Shown here: positions 47,251 through 61,070 of the stretch, one piece after another
How positions within the stretch are numbered: position 1 is the first letter of the stretch
Layout of the letters: the number at the start of each line of letters is the position of its first letter
DNA from: Isoetes taiwanensis
Lineage: Eukaryota; Streptophyta; Lycopodiopsida; Isoetales; Isoetaceae
Assembly: GCA_021234155.1 (NCBI GenBank)
Contig: JAJEKV010000033.1
Coordinates: forward strand, 1,639,745-1,703,744
Reading direction: 5' to 3'
Length of the DNA stretch: 64,000 nt
Made by a program: the position numbers and the translations under genes
Notes under the pieces: model-generated
Told to the model about the DNA's origin: nothing
Seen by the model: the letters and a program-made list of their open reading frames with translations, nothing else
Databases searched by the model: none

Positions 47251-50200
47251 ATGAATATGGCAGGATCAGTTAAGAATATGAGAGACAAAGTAAGACTGAA
47301 GGAAGCAGTTGAGGGGGTGGAACTTATGGTTCGTAATGGAATTCATGTATCCCAGAAAATTTTGTACCCTCTTATGCGTGAGTGCACTGAAAGGAAGGAC
47401 ATAGGATCTGGTAGGCGAATGCAGCACATTATGCTTCGTAGTGGAAGCGAGTCCGTTACTTATGTAAGTGACCATTTCATACGCCTTTCTGCATCCTGTG
47501 GTAATTTATTAGAAGCAAATCAAGCATTTGAACAAGTTTTAAATCCCAGTGTTTATACCTGGACTGCAGCTATCTCCGCAAACTCTAAACTTTGCGAAAG
47601 TGAGACTGCCCTAGGAATGTATGGCAAAATGCAAATTGACAGTGATAGGTGCACTTATCTCTCTGCTCTCAATGCATGTGCAATTGCAGCAGCATATCCA
47701 CAGGGTAGGCTAGTACATAATGAGGTCATTCAAAGTGGATTGGTAGGAGACATTGTCATCTGCAATGCCCTTGTTGATATGTATGCTAAATCTGGAAGCT
47801 TAGAAGAGGCACACATAGTATTTGACAAACTCGCGAGTCCAGATGTAACAGCCTGGGGTACATTGATAGCAGGGTATGTTTGGAACGGTGATGATTTTTC
47901 TTCCTTGAAACTTTATGAAGAAATGCAAGGGAAGGACATTAAACCGAATAAACTTATATTTCTCCCGCTGTTGAAAGCATGCAGTGCCCTAAAGGCAATA
48001 GGACAAGGCAGGTTAATAAATGCTGACATCATTGAAGCGAGACTTCAGTTGGATGAAAAGATTGGTAGTGCCCTTATCAACATGTATGCCAAATGTGGAA
48101 ATCTAGAGGAGGCAACCAAGATATATCAGAAATTGTCACATAAAGATGTAGTTCTTTTTGGGACAATGATTTCTGCTTATGCCCAACATGGGTATGGTAT
48201 TCAGGCTCTAGAATACTTTGAAAACATGCGATTGGCAGGCATAAAACCTAATGAAGTTACATTCCTGTGCACCTTAAAAGCATGTGCCAGTGTAGAAGTT
48301 CTAGAAATGGGCAGGATAATTCACAGTGAAATACTGAAAAATGGGTTTGGATTTAATCCTTTGATTAGGAGCACTCTCGTTGACATGTATGCCAAATGTG
48401 GGAGTTTGGAAGAGGCACACAGGATATTTGACAATCTACAAAGCCCTGATGCTGTAGCATGGGCCTCAATCATTATGGGATATGCAGAGAAAAAATTTGT
48501 AGACATTCCCCTAGAGCTTTTCCAGGAGATGCAACACCTGAAGATAGAGGCAGATCAAGTCGTACTGTTGAACGTTTTAAAAGTTTGTAAGAATGGAGGA
48601 ATTGTAGAAAAAGGAAGGATGATACATGAACTTATTTTCAAATGTCATTTGGAGCATAATGTTCCTATTGGCAATGCATTAATTGACATGTATTCGAAAT
48701 GTGGGAGCCTCCAAGAAGCATCAAACGTGTTCAATAAACTGCCAAAACATGACGTGGTATCATGGGATGCAATAATTGCAGGATATGCAAATCATACTGA
48801 TAATTTCGTTGTGTTAGAGCTTTTTAAGACAATGCAGCAGGAGGGTGTAAAGCCAGATGAGGTCACCTTTCTCACCATTTTGAAAGCTTGTGGCAATGCA
48901 AAAGCACTAGATCATGGCAGGCAAATACACAATCAGGTGATGAAGTATGGAATTGAATTGGATGGCATGATTGGGAATGCCCTTCTTGATATGTATGCCA
49001 AGTGTGGGAATTTGGAGGAGGCATGCAAAACATTTTCCCAACTGTCAAACAAGGATGTGGTGTCATGGGGAACAATGATTGCAGGATATGTTAGATTAGG
49101 GCACGAATTTTCCGCTTATAAACTCTACCAGGACATGCAACGTCAGGACATAAAACCAAATGGGATAATTTTTTCTAGCATGTTGAAAGCATGTGCTGGC
49201 ATGGGAGCTTTAGATCAGGCAAGAGTATGCTACGATGAAGTGATTACATGGACTTACTTAGATGTTATTATTACAAGTGCTCTGTTTATTACGTATGCTA
49301 AATGTGGAAGCTTGGAGGACGATGCAAAGTCTTTCTGGATTTCCAAACCATAACCCTGTCTCATGGACTGCGCATGATTGCTTTGATATGCAATAGTCTG
49401 GCAGGTTTTGCTGCAAATTGTCTTGAAGACATGCAGAATAAGGGCTTCAAGCCAGATTACGTGACATTCATTAGCATTCTTGCTGCATGCAGTCAAGCTT
49501 GCCTAGTAGATGAAGGCAGATTCTACTTCAGATCTATGATTGAAGCCTGTGGAATGGCACCAAGCACTAGTCAATACAATTGTATGATTGACCTCTTTGC
49601 TCGTGCAGGATGTCTGAATGAGGCAAAAGCTCTACTCCAAATGGTACAATCCAACTGTATAGGCTGGATGTCTTTGCTTACTGCCTGCCAAAAATATCAC
49701 AATGTGGATTTAGGCAAACAGTGTTTTGATCAAGTTATCCATTTGGAACCACAAAATGCTGCTGCCTTTGTACTTATGTCAAGAATCTATGTAAATGCTG
49801 GTATGGTGGAGGATGCTCGCAGATTAGAAGAGATGCGAAAATCTCTTGGTGCATGGAAGAAACCTGCAAAGGCATGGATAGAAGTTAATAATAAAGTACA
49901 CGAGTTTATTGTTGGTGATAAAAGCCACCCTCAAAGTGCTGAGATCTATGCTATTTTGAAGGTATTGAATAAGAGAATGAAGGAGGAAGGTTATAGGCCA
50001 CGGCTGAGCTTAGTGTTGAAAGAAATGACTGAGCAGGACAAGGAAGATGCTTTATGTGGACATTGTGAAAAGCTGGCTATAGCTTTTGGGATTCTTAGTT
50101 TACCTCAAGGCATGGGCATTCGGGTAACCAAGAACCTTTGCATATGTGATGATTGTCATAGTGCGACAAAGTTTATATCTAAGCTTGAAAACAGGGAAAT

Positions 50201-50270
50201 AATAATAAGGGATGCATATCGTATTCATTTCTTCAAAGACGGTACTTGTTCCTGTGGAGATTATAATTAA
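47251..50270 (+). pseudogene. PLS-type PPR protein with E and DYW domains, frameshifted
   Basis: DYW-class PPR proteins bind organellar RNA and deaminate specific cytidines to uridine. The first ATG after an upstream in-frame TGA is at 47251. No intron is seen. About seven P-L-S triplets follow, marked by repeated MYAKCGSLEEA-type S motifs. The frame runs to a stop at 49353. Between about 49318 and 49420 the family text is split over three frames: GFPNHNPVSWTA in one frame, a stop in what should be GYAQSG, then CLEDMQNKGFKPDYVTF in a third. The last frame runs to 50270 and holds E/E+ motifs (KAWIEVNNKVHEFIVGDKSHP) and the deaminase: HCEKLAIAFG (HxE, 50061-50069) and CDDCH (50145-50159). It ends CSCGDYN, not DYW. 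Start and target are not known. It is either a pseudogene or holds clustered assembly errors. Confidence 0.85.
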
Positions 50271-52214
50271 GTACTCACACTCTACCCCATTAGGCCTGGT
50301 TTTCCATATGTAAGGTACATATATAAAACAATGAAACCGATCCGCCATTTTTAGTGAGTTCAGCTCCATCACTACTTGGCTTGGTATGTATTGTTCCTCC
50401 TTGCTGTTTCAAGTTGTGAGTTTTAATATTGAGATATTTTGGGGTTGAATTTGTAGTAACCTTTTTTTCTCATCTATGGCAGGCAGCAATGCCAAACGGC
50501 TTACAAATTAACTGCAAAACAGCAACTGTGATGCTAGTTTTTAACCGAAGAATGAGGCTCAAAATGGAAGTTTCCTTTCTTCTTGAATGTAAGTGCCTCT
50601 TTATCTTGTTCTCCTCATCCTTTAAAAGAGAAAGCTGCAAGGAATGATATAGGCAGCCTTCCATATCATTGATTGCATGTTATATGCTAATGCAAAGAAG
50701 CAAATATCAGATTGCATATGAAGGTGAGCATAAAGGGTCTTTTGAGAGTATCATGCATGAATAGCCCATTATTGGATTTAATTCTCCACAAAAGTAGAAA
50801 CCCTGAATATTCTGACCAACTAACGAATAAGTAGATGTAGACGCACAAAAATGATGTCCATCTGGCGTCTTGCTAATACAAAAACCAAGTACAACATACT
50901 GTCACTCAAATTGTACCTTGGGGTGTTCCATTGGGAGTCTACTTCTTGGTGGCCAGCCCTACAGGACGAGGATGGAGAGTGGGACCACATATATCATCCG
51001 GCTGATGGGAGGGGTCTTACACCAAGTGTTTTCTCTAAACTGGCAAGCACAAGCAAACGAGTCCTCTTATTGCATTACGGGTCATCTATAACCAGGTGAG
51101 TTTTCGGTTTTGCTATTTTTTGCAGATATTTTAATTTCATAGTTTTGGAACCATGCGAATGGTAACACTGAATTACTTGCGTTGAAGAGTTGCTTTCAAT
51201 ATTTCCTGATGTGGTCTAGATCTGAGAATACTTTGCTGTTGCCATCACTGGTGGTCACTTTTCAAGAATTGGTGTATTTCCAAGAGCCTACCTTTCTTGC
51301 CTGCTAGCTCTACAACCATCTGCCTTTACATCACAAAATTAGTGTCCTCTCCTAACCCACTAATGCATGTCAACACCTCGATTGCTTCTATTGCATTCTA
51401 TCATCTTTTGGCTGGATTCTCAAAGCCTACAGAACACCCTCATGTAGGCCTTGCCCATGGTATTGCAAAGAAACATATTGCAAAGAGACTGTCTACACCT
51501 ATGCTATGCCGATGGAAAAGCAGCCAATACTTCCATATATGATATACAAATTCTTTGATAAATTTGCATCTGCTTTCTTGTTTGACATTATGAGATGTTA
51601 CATCCATTGTGCTCACTTTCGTCGCCTTCCTCCATAGCAGCAGGCTTTTAACTTTACACCAGAATGAAATATTAATTCTGGAAATCCATGCTAGCCTCTT
51701 TATCCGGGCCTCCAAGACTGACGAATCAGGTGCTGGAGCTTGGGTCTCGTTTGCGTGTGTTTATGGACCTTACTGCCATGTTAGCCTCTTGGAAAGATAA
51801 TTGCAGTTGGGCAAGTACATATAATTGATGGACCCAATGGTGGCCACTTGTTAAGAGGCATCCGAACAACACATCAAGGATGTTTTATAAGGAGGAAATC
51901 TTATTCGTATACCACCTCCTGCACCACCAACTGTTCCTTGGGTTTAGGACCTGCAGATGGTCAATTCTTCACAGTAATGCGAAAACTCAATTAAACACCA
52001 ATTAGAAACCTCTGGACAGCTCTTTGTGCTACTGATAGATATTGTCTTCGACATAATGATGGAATTTGAGGCCAGGTAAAGGAGTTGGTTTATTGAGTAA
52101 AGATTCTGAAAGCAATCTACTTGAGATGATCCCAGCTATCAAGCTAGTATGTTGCACAATAGTTGGTGTAACATCATAACGCTCCTTCATATTGCAAGAA
52201 CCAAAACCCTTCAT
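50271..52214. other. Intergenic, no gene recognised
   Basis: Several 60-90 aa open frames (50,429-50,647; 50,851-51,099; 51,297-51,542) lack any motif I know. A minus-strand frame at 52,214-52,029 may be the continuing UGT remnant or unrelated DNA. Confidence 0.45.
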
Positions 52215-52967
52215 TTACTTGACCTGATACAAATCGTCATGTTGGTCAAGATGTAACAGAGGACCTACTGGAATGTAGTTTTCACCAACTTCACTTCTCA
52301 TAAAATCAAAGGTTTTAGGTTCCAAGTTGTAGAAGGAGTTAACAAGAATCCAAGATGCATCGTTGACTGTTGGAGCTCTATTAAGTATGGTTTCTATAAA
52401 GGCATGATCTGCTACACGATAATATATGGACAGATCTGTGGCATACAGTGGTCCTATGCCTTGAATGTAAGAAATGAGAGCATCTTCTGCACGAAAACTT
52501 CAAATTTTAGCACCAAAAAGCCTCGACCAAGCTCCAAGTTGCAGATCCGGACCAGAGTAATACCCTCTCTACTTTACACTTTGCGGCCACTTTTTGTGTA
52601 ACATACATGAAACAGTCTGACAGAATAGGAGAGACTTTGGGAGTCAATTCTGCTACCAAATCCTCCAGTTGCTTTTGGAAGGATTCCTCCAGCATTGCAT
52701 GAAAATAAGAGGCAAGCTGGCAAAAACATGATGATCAGATCTGGTAGGAAGGGGGCGCCAATTGAATGCAAGAGGATGGAGGCGGATATCGTGCTCTGGT
52801 TTTGGAGACCACAAGGTCTTTATATTATGATGGATGCTCCCTATTGTTGCAACAGTGATGGTAAAGCCTTGACTTGCAAGATATTTGCAGAGATGCATCA
52901 TTCCATTCATATTTCCCTAATTTGGGAACGGAAATGCAAGGATATGAACCTTGGATTTAGGCGCCAT
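52215..52967 (-). pseudogene. UDP-glycosyltransferase (UGT) N-terminal half, broken
   Basis: Family-1 UGTs transfer sugar from UDP-sugars to small molecules. The ATG is at 52967 and the start reads MAPKSKVHILAFPFPN. An in-frame TAG at 52919-52917 follows, where the conserved Gln of PxQGHxN belongs. Then MMHLCKYLASQGFTITVAT (about 52900-52845) is typical. A frameshift near 52690 moves to LEESFQKQLEDLV, then VLLWSGSATWSLVEAFW. A further shift leads to LISYIQGIGPLYATDL, then SWILVNSFYNLEPKTFDFM and YIPVGPLLHLD (about 52480-52250), the VNSFYELE and VGPL blocks. The C-terminal PSPG sugar-nucleotide box is missing. Clearly a pseudogene. Confidence 0.8.
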
Positions 52968-55900
52968 TGCTGTTTAGCTATTCTGCTCGTCCTTCTCTAC
53001 TGAACTCAACTCATATAAACTTGAAGAGTTGGCTGATTTTCGATTTGACACATTTCATTCTAATCCCTGTTTCTGTAGCTCTGGAGGCTGCAAGACGACG
53101 GCCAGGGTTGGAGGGATGCTGCTATCAACTATAATAATAAAGGGTCCAGTCGATTTGAAAATGAATATTTTATTGTAAATTGACGTGAAACTTCTACTTT
53201 TCTTCAAATCAAACTTTCTGCACATATATCATGAATCATTAACATTGTGTAGATCATGTTGCCCTATTCACCACATGATCCTCATTTCCAAGACCACGAT
53301 GTCCGTTTGAGACGTACATGCCAAAGTAATCAACTCACTTGCATCTTGCTTTATGTTTGCCCCATCCCACATTATCAAGTATAGGAGCAATAAATTAAGT
53401 TCTTCTGAGGAGGACAACATTTCTAGAGGTACAAATGCTGCATCCAACAGTGCCATCATGGAAACTTGGTTACTTCCAGAAGTGCCATCATGGAACCTTG
53501 GCTACTTCCAGAAGCATCATCAGACTCAAGACTACCAATCTCTAAAGGTAAGTTTCATCTTCATATAACCTCTAAAGTTTTTTTTTTGTAGCATCTTTTC
53601 TTCAAGCACAAGGAATACATCTGCCTCATATCTGCTAAAACTTCAAAATATTTCGTAATAAGAGATGGCCTCAGCGTTTCCTCCTCTTCTAAACCTAGTC
53701 TCACAATCATGTTTCAGCCTCCTTTAGATAATCCAAGGTTTCCTCAAATACACCTCCTTCTGATGAATACATCTTATCACATCCAACTCTAAAAGGTACT
53801 CTTGCTTTTAAATGCATCATTCCCTTGTACTTCTGATAGACCATTTCTCAGTTCATTAAAAGCATCTCTTCACTACCAAATATAGTCAAAATGTTCTTAG
53901 AAACAAGGACTTCCGTATTTCCAGCAACTGTTGCTTCCCATTACATTAAGGATCAGATCTGTGAAAGCAAGCTCTCAATTAAAATAAAATACACGCCTTC
54001 TTCCACAAATCTTGGAAGATCAAAATTGCTTATATCCTCCAATGTGCAGTTCAAAGATTGAATTGGCATTCAAATTAATTCCAATGCATAGCTCATGCTG
54101 CTGAGAACTAGCATATAATCCGATAATGCATTGCATGGTTCAATCTTGGAACTTCGTATATAAATCAGCAAGTTTAAGGCTTGCATATGTGACACCACAA
54201 TCTTCTGAACTAAGAATCGCATAGTAATTATATTATGGTTAACAAGGACAATTTGAAAAGATGAGCACCGTATTTAAGCATATGAGGTGAGCAACTACTT
54301 TTTCATCAGTAAAAGGAGATGAAATATCAACAGAGGATGTCGTCCATTCCAGGCCAAGCACAACAAAACTGGATTGTACACTCCAGAATCTTCTAGACTA
54401 TCTGAATTTCCCCACCATCTGCAGAAAAGACAATGTAGTTGTTTTCATGGTAAGAATGACATGTTCATCAATACTATGCCACAACATATTAAAAAGTAAT
54501 ATAGGATAATGGCAGTCTGAATGCATGTGGAGTCTAGTGAACATAAGCTTGGTAATCTTTGCTATGCTAAGCCATGTTTGTTTTGTAACGCACTTAAAAT
54601 GGGGAACTAAACTTTTAATCTAACTCTTAATAATAATCGTATTGGTGAGCATCGTTGAACCCTGCTTACCAAGATGCTGCCATGGATGCCGGAATGTTTG
54701 TTGAATACTTGGTGTGGTAGCGCTGGTATGACCGCACCACGAAGGAAGAGGGATACCAAATGCATGTAAGGGGTTGCTTTGGATGGGAATTCTCATGAGT
54801 CGATGATTTTGGAGTTACATATAAGTCTAGGTCCAGTGAAATATTTAATTGCAATCTGCATGATTTTCGAGTATATTATAGCTTTGCATCGGCCGTTTAT
54901 CACTATAATCCAGCTTATAGATTACCGTCCATTGATTAAGAGTTCCTTGGTAGATTACGTGATGATTTTAAAGGATAGAGGAAGGCATAATACCCCTCGT
55001 GAAATATTGTTGGATCTAAGAGTATACATGAATTTTACCTGATGTAAGTTAACTTAATATCCAAAAGTTATCTGACTGGATATAAAACTTACATCCCCAT
55101 TAAATTAATACACTCTTGGGAGGACCAATTTGATGTTGGAAAGATGGACGCAGTCTTTTGAATGATATAGGCCCTCATAGTGATTACCGAGCCCTCAGTA
55201 GTCTTGGACAATTTGATCTGAAGATTAAATTCATTGTATATAATTATAATTTGATGCACTCAATACATTTCCCTTTGGTGCTATTTTTGCCCAGAGTCTT
55301 GCACTCACCACCTCAATCAATAGAGCTGATTCCCTATAAAACGATCTTTTGCCTTTTTTTTGTCCATATACTCACTTTGTACGACGATAATGTGCAACAC
55401 TTGAGGGATCCATAATGGCCTTTGTATTTCTATTTGGAACATTGATTGATCTGCACATCGAATGATAGATAGTTGGTCAGCATTGCGCTCAACTATCAGG
55501 TGAACCTTTATTTTGTGTTAAACATGGAATAAAAAACAATTAGTTACATATACGAAGTGTAATGGGAGAATAGTAGGGATCCTTCAATTTTGAACTTAAG
55601 GATTCTAGAATCTTCAAATGAAAGTTATATTGCAACCTAATCTCAAATTTGTGGAACATATACCCAAAAGATAACATTTGATCATTATAATTTAGTAATA
55701 TCTGTAGGCAACCAACGGATATTAAAAATTACAAATAATTATATAAAATAATGTGATAAGGTATTGAGATACATCAGTTATAAATACTATTACATCTCAA
55801 TAATTTATAATGGTTGTCTATTAATAAATGACATAGTGATTATAAATTTATAATAGTGATTTAAAATTAAGATGGCCTAATTACTAAAAAATAATTATGT

Positions 55901-57620
55901 ATCAATAACAATTAATTATGATAAGTATTAAGTTGTGTAATATTAAGATACCATTTTTTTTCCCAGAATTAGGTAATAGATTTATGGTTAAAATCAATTT
56001 AGGAGAATGGATTGTCATTGTACAAATACGATGTCATTTTACTGTCCAGAATATTGTTAGAAACATGAGGCGCTCTGCAACAACAAACATGGGACGCTGT
56101 CAGTAAAATATGATACGCATAGATGTCCTTAACATATACATGGCAACCCTGGTTTATAACTAAAGTAATAAAAGATCAAAGAAACATGCTCATCATCTGG
56201 TCTGCATTATGAAAGTTACTGATTTACCTTATTTAGTTTAGAATTAAGCTAAGTGAAAGTGAATATACTTTCATATATAACTTACATATGGATGCATTTT
56301 GTGGGAGGTTATGGCACAGCCGTAGATGGGGAGCACATATCCACCGCCATTATTTTTTTGACAAACGTAAAAGTCACTTAAGTCCCATTCAGCCCCATCC
56401 GCCAATCCTTTTATGCCACGTGGCATAGATTCTATTCTAGGAATAATGCTTCTAGCTTTGTTGTTATTTTTTTATTCTAACATTCCTAACCTTTACCTAG
56501 CATTCCATTTTACATTCCAATTTTCATTGACATTCTATCTGCTGGCATTGAAAACCAAGTGACATTGAAAACTTAGTGATTGGGCTACTATTTCAAAGGT
56601 TTATGTTTTAAAGTATGTAATAAGTTGAAACTATGCCATATCATCTGTATTCAAATTATCTTCAGGGGTATTATTAATATTTCATTTCGCATCCTGTTAT
56701 AATATTTAAAGATCAATTGGAGATATTGGGACACCATTATGTCCAACATTCATAATATGTAAAGTTTATGAATATTAAGGTGAAGATATTTTCCCTTATA
56801 GTTACAATACCTTCTGATGGTATAACTGTCATAAATTGAAACCTGTAAAGTATAGAAATCAACTTAGTTCATCAATATTAAGTAGATTTTCATAGTTATG
56901 ATCCATAATATTCCATCATAGCTTCAACATTAGTATTATTAATGGGTTATAATGGACTGTGTTTTTATACAGATATAATTGACTATGGATACATATGGAT
57001 ACATACATTTATGATAACATATGGATACATACATTTATGTATGATAACATATGGATACAAACATTTATACATCGGCTTATAACAAGGTTTAAACTCCATC
57101 TTGGTCTCCCATTGTACAGGATATGAATAACTACCTGAATAGATAACAAATGCAACCTTAGACCGCTAAATCATGTTAATTAATATATGGATTTTAACTT
57201 TTGAATGCTGCTGAGGTCCATAATCATACAAGTCACTAGATTATTAATGGTAGTGCCTATTCTTAACTCATTGACTGTAGTTGGAATATAACTATTTTGT
57301 TAATCTATCTATTACATTAAGGATAATATTAGATAAATCAACTTGCCTTAGATTTGTGAACGGTACATCATATAGGATCTTAGAAACCACCGCTCAAAAG
57401 CGAGCTCAATTAGTTGTTGTAACATGAAACTTCATTGATTAAGAATAATTCAATGGTTTGTACTACTTCACAGGGTACAAAAGATATCCACTTTCCTGTC
57501 AAACAAAATTGCAATAACATGTTTGCCTGCTCTTTCTTCTTAAAGTACATAGTCAATGGAGGAATGGGTGTTGGATTGGTACTTGTATAAACCCCTAAGA
57601 AGCCCTCGCTAACGCCGCGG
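52968..57620. other. AT-rich intergenic DNA, no gene recognised
   Basis: 53.0-54.5 kb has short minus-strand coding-like runs (for example EDISNFDLPRFVEEGVYF near 54,030-53,975) that might be an eroded gene of unknown family. 54.6-57.4 kb is very AT-rich without motifs. Confidence 0.45.
56992..57070. repeat. Short tandem repeat, about 3 units
   Basis: CATATGGATACATACATTTATG repeated three times with 4-base spacer differences. Confidence 0.8.
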
Positions 57621-57634
57621 TGGGCGGGTCAACC

Positions 57635-59430
57635 GTGATGATTCCAAGAAGATGAATGAGACGGAGTAGCGGTACCCCACCCATGATCAGGAACTCTTGG
57701 TAGTTGTGCGCGCCTTGCGCATTTGGAGATACTATCTTCTTGGTAGACGGTTCCAACTAGATACGGATCACCGTGAGTCTCCTCATGATCATCCACGCAG
57801 TTAATCTTTAACCTCCTACCAGAGGAGATGGCTGGAATTTTTGAGGAATATGACTTTGAGATCGCTCTACAAGCCCTCGCAGTTAATAATGTCGCGATGC
57901 CTTGTCCTCGACATCCATTGGTGACCCACACGATTGTAATAATGCCATTTCCACACTCACCGCTGAGTTTAGAAGTAGATAGAGCAAACCCTGGGCCACC
58001 TTTAATCTTCTCAGAAGTATGGGCAAGGTTTGGCCAAGGAAGCAAGAACGATAAGGAGTGTGAAGCCTTCCTCGCCTATAAGAAGAAGGGCAACTTGCTT
58101 TATTGCAAGGATAAGTTGTGTGTCCCGTAAACTGGAGTCTGTAGAAGCTTATCCTCCATGACACACACAATAACAACCCAATAGCCGACATGGTTCATGA
58201 AGACCCACTTCAAAATTCACCTACTTTCTTTGGCCAGGAATGAAGAAAGACATTGCTAGGCATAATCAAGCAGCCAAGGTGTCACAGACAAAGGCCTGAC
58301 ATTGAGAGTCCCGGAGCTGCCCGCTGATGCGCCTAACACCACGCAGCGGTGACCATGGATTTTGGCAGTGGGCCTTCCACGACCCTCCGTGGATGATGTT
58401 AATGGTTGTGGCCTAATAAGTTATCAAAGATGGCTTTCACTTTGCCGCGGCATACCACAGACATAAAGATTGGATACGTACCCTGCTCTTCGCAAAAGAG
58501 ATTTTCGCATTGCACGATGCCACGAACCATAGTGTCCGACAGACCAAATTTGTTATTGCATTCGAAGGATTTCACACTATTCAAACCAAGCTTGCTATGA
58601 GTAATCGCATATCATCCCTCGCATCTGGATGGGTACGGAGTTTTAATTAAACCGCATTATAGAGGATATGTTGCTAAGTTATGTCCGAGTAAAGCAATCC
58701 GGGCATCGATTATATTTATTTGGTGGAGCTCTTGCCTATAATAGTATGAAATATGATTCTTCCAGATGTGCTCCGCCATGGTTAATTACTACTTATCAAT
58801 GCCTAACTCGACACGTGGGCACAACCTGGGCCAAGGTGGAAGTGTCACAGCCAGCTACTCCTCGATATGCAAGCCTTGGTTGAGGAAGTTCAGTGGCTAT
58901 TTGTTGGCTGCATGTAGTCGCCAAAAGAGCATTGCCGATGCATTACAAAACGCCATGGCTCCAGTTGAGACTCCTATTGGCCTCAAAATAAAGGCGTTGC
59001 CAAGCCAAACTAACAGGAAACTCAGAAGAAGTTGGGCAACTCGTGATGGGCGTATTTACTGATTACGTAGAGCGCATTGGAGCCGCTGTGCATATCGATT
59101 GATTTGGTTCGCCCGCTTGAAGATCCACAAGGTCTTTCATGTGAGCCTTCTTGAAGAGGCACACTCGATCCGTAGGAGATGTTGGATACACCTAACTTCT
59201 CGAAATGACGGATGAGCAAGGGCCCATAAGCGTAATTGCTGACCTCGTGATCCTCCAATACTCTGGTCATATGGAAACACTTGCCCGCTGAGGACGCCGA
59301 ATTTGGGTGTTGAAGATGGACCTTGACAAGACCTATCCGGATTTCATATGGAATGCCACCATCAACGATAGCGATCAACCCCGACGGGCTGTGGCTAATG
59401 AAGCATTTAGACGCCCTCGCGATATTACAC
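57635..59430 (+). mobile_element. Ty3-type LTR retrotransposon remnant (RNase H, integrase, C-terminus)
   Basis: Family order is intact, frames are not. YPTHDQELL and YYLLGRRFQLDTDH (about 57675-57770) are RNase H. EEYDFEI and a VNNV-RHPLVTHTIV run (about 57843-57940) end RNase H. GNLLYCKDKLCVP (about 58090-58128) begins the integrase zinc domain. LSKMAFTLPRHT (about 58420-58460) and MPRTIVSDR (about 58517-58545) are integrase core. FAYNSM-like text and KIHKVFHVSLLEEAHSI (about 59125-59172) close pol. Chromodomain-like text may follow to about 59400. It differs from the 16.8-kb copy. Many stops. Confidence 0.75.
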
Positions 59431-59857
59431 GACGCCCGGACGTGATATTAATATCGGGACTTTCCCCTCCCATGGCAATCAACCTGCCATGAACAGTGCC
59501 TCCGCCCACCGCCACTCCATACGGCGTGTGATGCCCGGGGAAGGACACGCGAGGTGTCATTCTACCAACTTCAATGACTCCCATATGCTGCTGCTGAATA
59601 CATGTTAGCACAACATAAATCATATAATAACCACCACGGTGCTGGTAGCGCCATCTATCCGGCACACTAACGTAAAGAAGATGCATCGAACTTACAAGAG
59701 AAAACACCCCAAACCCCGTGTTCTCGCCCGACTGCGGAGGGATGAACTGACCGGCCTCAAGAGAATGCATGTGAGGTATAACCTCGCTGGGTTGGCATGT
59801 AGAACAGTTGGCTAGGGTAGTCCACTCCTGCGGCACACTTTGCGATAGTCGAATCAT
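59375..59857 (-). CDS. Hypothetical open frame, 160 aa, probably transposon-derived
   Basis: An open minus-strand frame overlapping the end of the Ty3 remnant on the opposite strand. The product is Gly/His/Pro mixed, with no recognisable domain, signal peptide or repeat. GC-rich like the retrotransposon DNA beside it. I would not treat it as a host gene without expression evidence. Confidence 0.15.
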   Translation of the reverse strand: MIRLSQSVPQEWTTLANCSTCQPSEVIPHMHSLEAGQFIPPQSGENTGFGVFSLVSSMHLLYVSVPDRWRYQHRGGYYMIYVVLTCIQQQHMGVIEVGRMTPRVSFPGHHTPYGVAVGGGTVHGRLIAMGGESPDINITSGRRVISRGRLNASLATARRG

Positions 59858-59939
59858 GCTATGGCATCATCAGAGCTCTCCTCGGAGACACCGTGCTCTA
59901 GGCCTCCAGTTGCATCTCCCCTCGGTCCGATGAGGCGTG

Positions 59940-60260
59940 TCAGGAGGAACTCCCCTTCCGTGATCACAAGCAAATGCCTCCATGGGTGAGCTAGAGGGTG
60001 CGGGATCCATCAAGATCACAATCCTGCACTGGACATACTTCCCCTAGATCCCAAGCACTGTGGATGCCCCATTCGCATAAAGTGTGCACATTTCCCTTGG
60101 TGTCTTGCCGTGCATCAGGCTTTTGTTTCTTTTAAGGCGCTGGTGATCAGTCAAGGGCTCCTCGAAGTTTGCGTGCAGGTCCGATCCACACGCGGCGAGG
60201 CATGCTGCTTATGCTCCTTACACTCAAAGATCAAACCACCTCGCTACGAAGTGCCTCGAT
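59940..60260 (-). mobile_element. Fragment of the LINE-A/B family
   Basis: Text at 60200-60235 (tccttacactcaaagatcaaaccacctcg) resembles 33335-33370 in LINE-B (tctttacactcgcatcaaaccacccg), and 60095-60150 resembles 33235-33290 in the same orientation. Highly diverged. Confidence 0.4.
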
Positions 60261-60300
60261 CTTCGAACTCAAAAGTATCAACTTATAATCGCTTGTAGAA

Positions 60301-60945
60301 CAAGTATATAGATAGGACTAACTCTAGGGTTCGACCATATTCTGAAAGTTTCCATCATAAGTATTAATTTCTATCAAGTACTACTTTTAAAATTTGATTG
60401 CAATTCCACCTCAATATATATTCCACAACTTTACTATTGTAGAATTACATATCTTGGTTTTGCTAATAATTTATCTCATATATTCACTTAATTAGGAAAC
60501 TCTTTATATCCTTCAAGTGTTAATATAATGATTTAATATTGTTCTGAATCTAATATGGTTAATACAAGTACCTTTAACGTACATAAAAATGTTATTCTAC
60601 TGACATATATTTTAATTATATATTTTGACTACTCATTAATCATAGTACATTCAATGGATTTATATATTTAAGCAATTGTATGTCAGTATCATATATAGTA
60701 AACAAGTATGAACTGAGTGAAATAACAGAAAGGCTCATGATATATGATTCAATGTTCTTTTATTAAGTTAACCATTGCTTTGCAACTTCTTTATCATGCA
60801 TAAAGTTTATTTTATTTTGCATGTACCAAAAGATATGTTGTGACCATGTAAACAGTCCATAAGTTGAACATGTCATTACCCCTTGATGCTAATTATTCGA
60901 GTTTGTTAGAAAATTTAACTCGCCATCAAACAAAATTCCTCCTGG
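60301..60945. other. AT-rich intergenic DNA, no gene recognised
   Basis: Nothing supported. Confidence 0.55.
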
Positions 60946-61070
60946 GGTTATATTTTGGAAAGTCGCAATATCTTTGTACCGCATGTTTGAAAAGAATATT
61001 TTGTGTCTGCAGAAGGCCTTAGTGCACCATGTTTTTGTGTGCCAAATGAGAACTCCCATCTATTAGTCAC

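Noticed and set aside
52695-53003. 102-aa + strand ORF
   Set aside because: It is antisense to the UGT pseudogene, whose strand carries the recognisable motifs.
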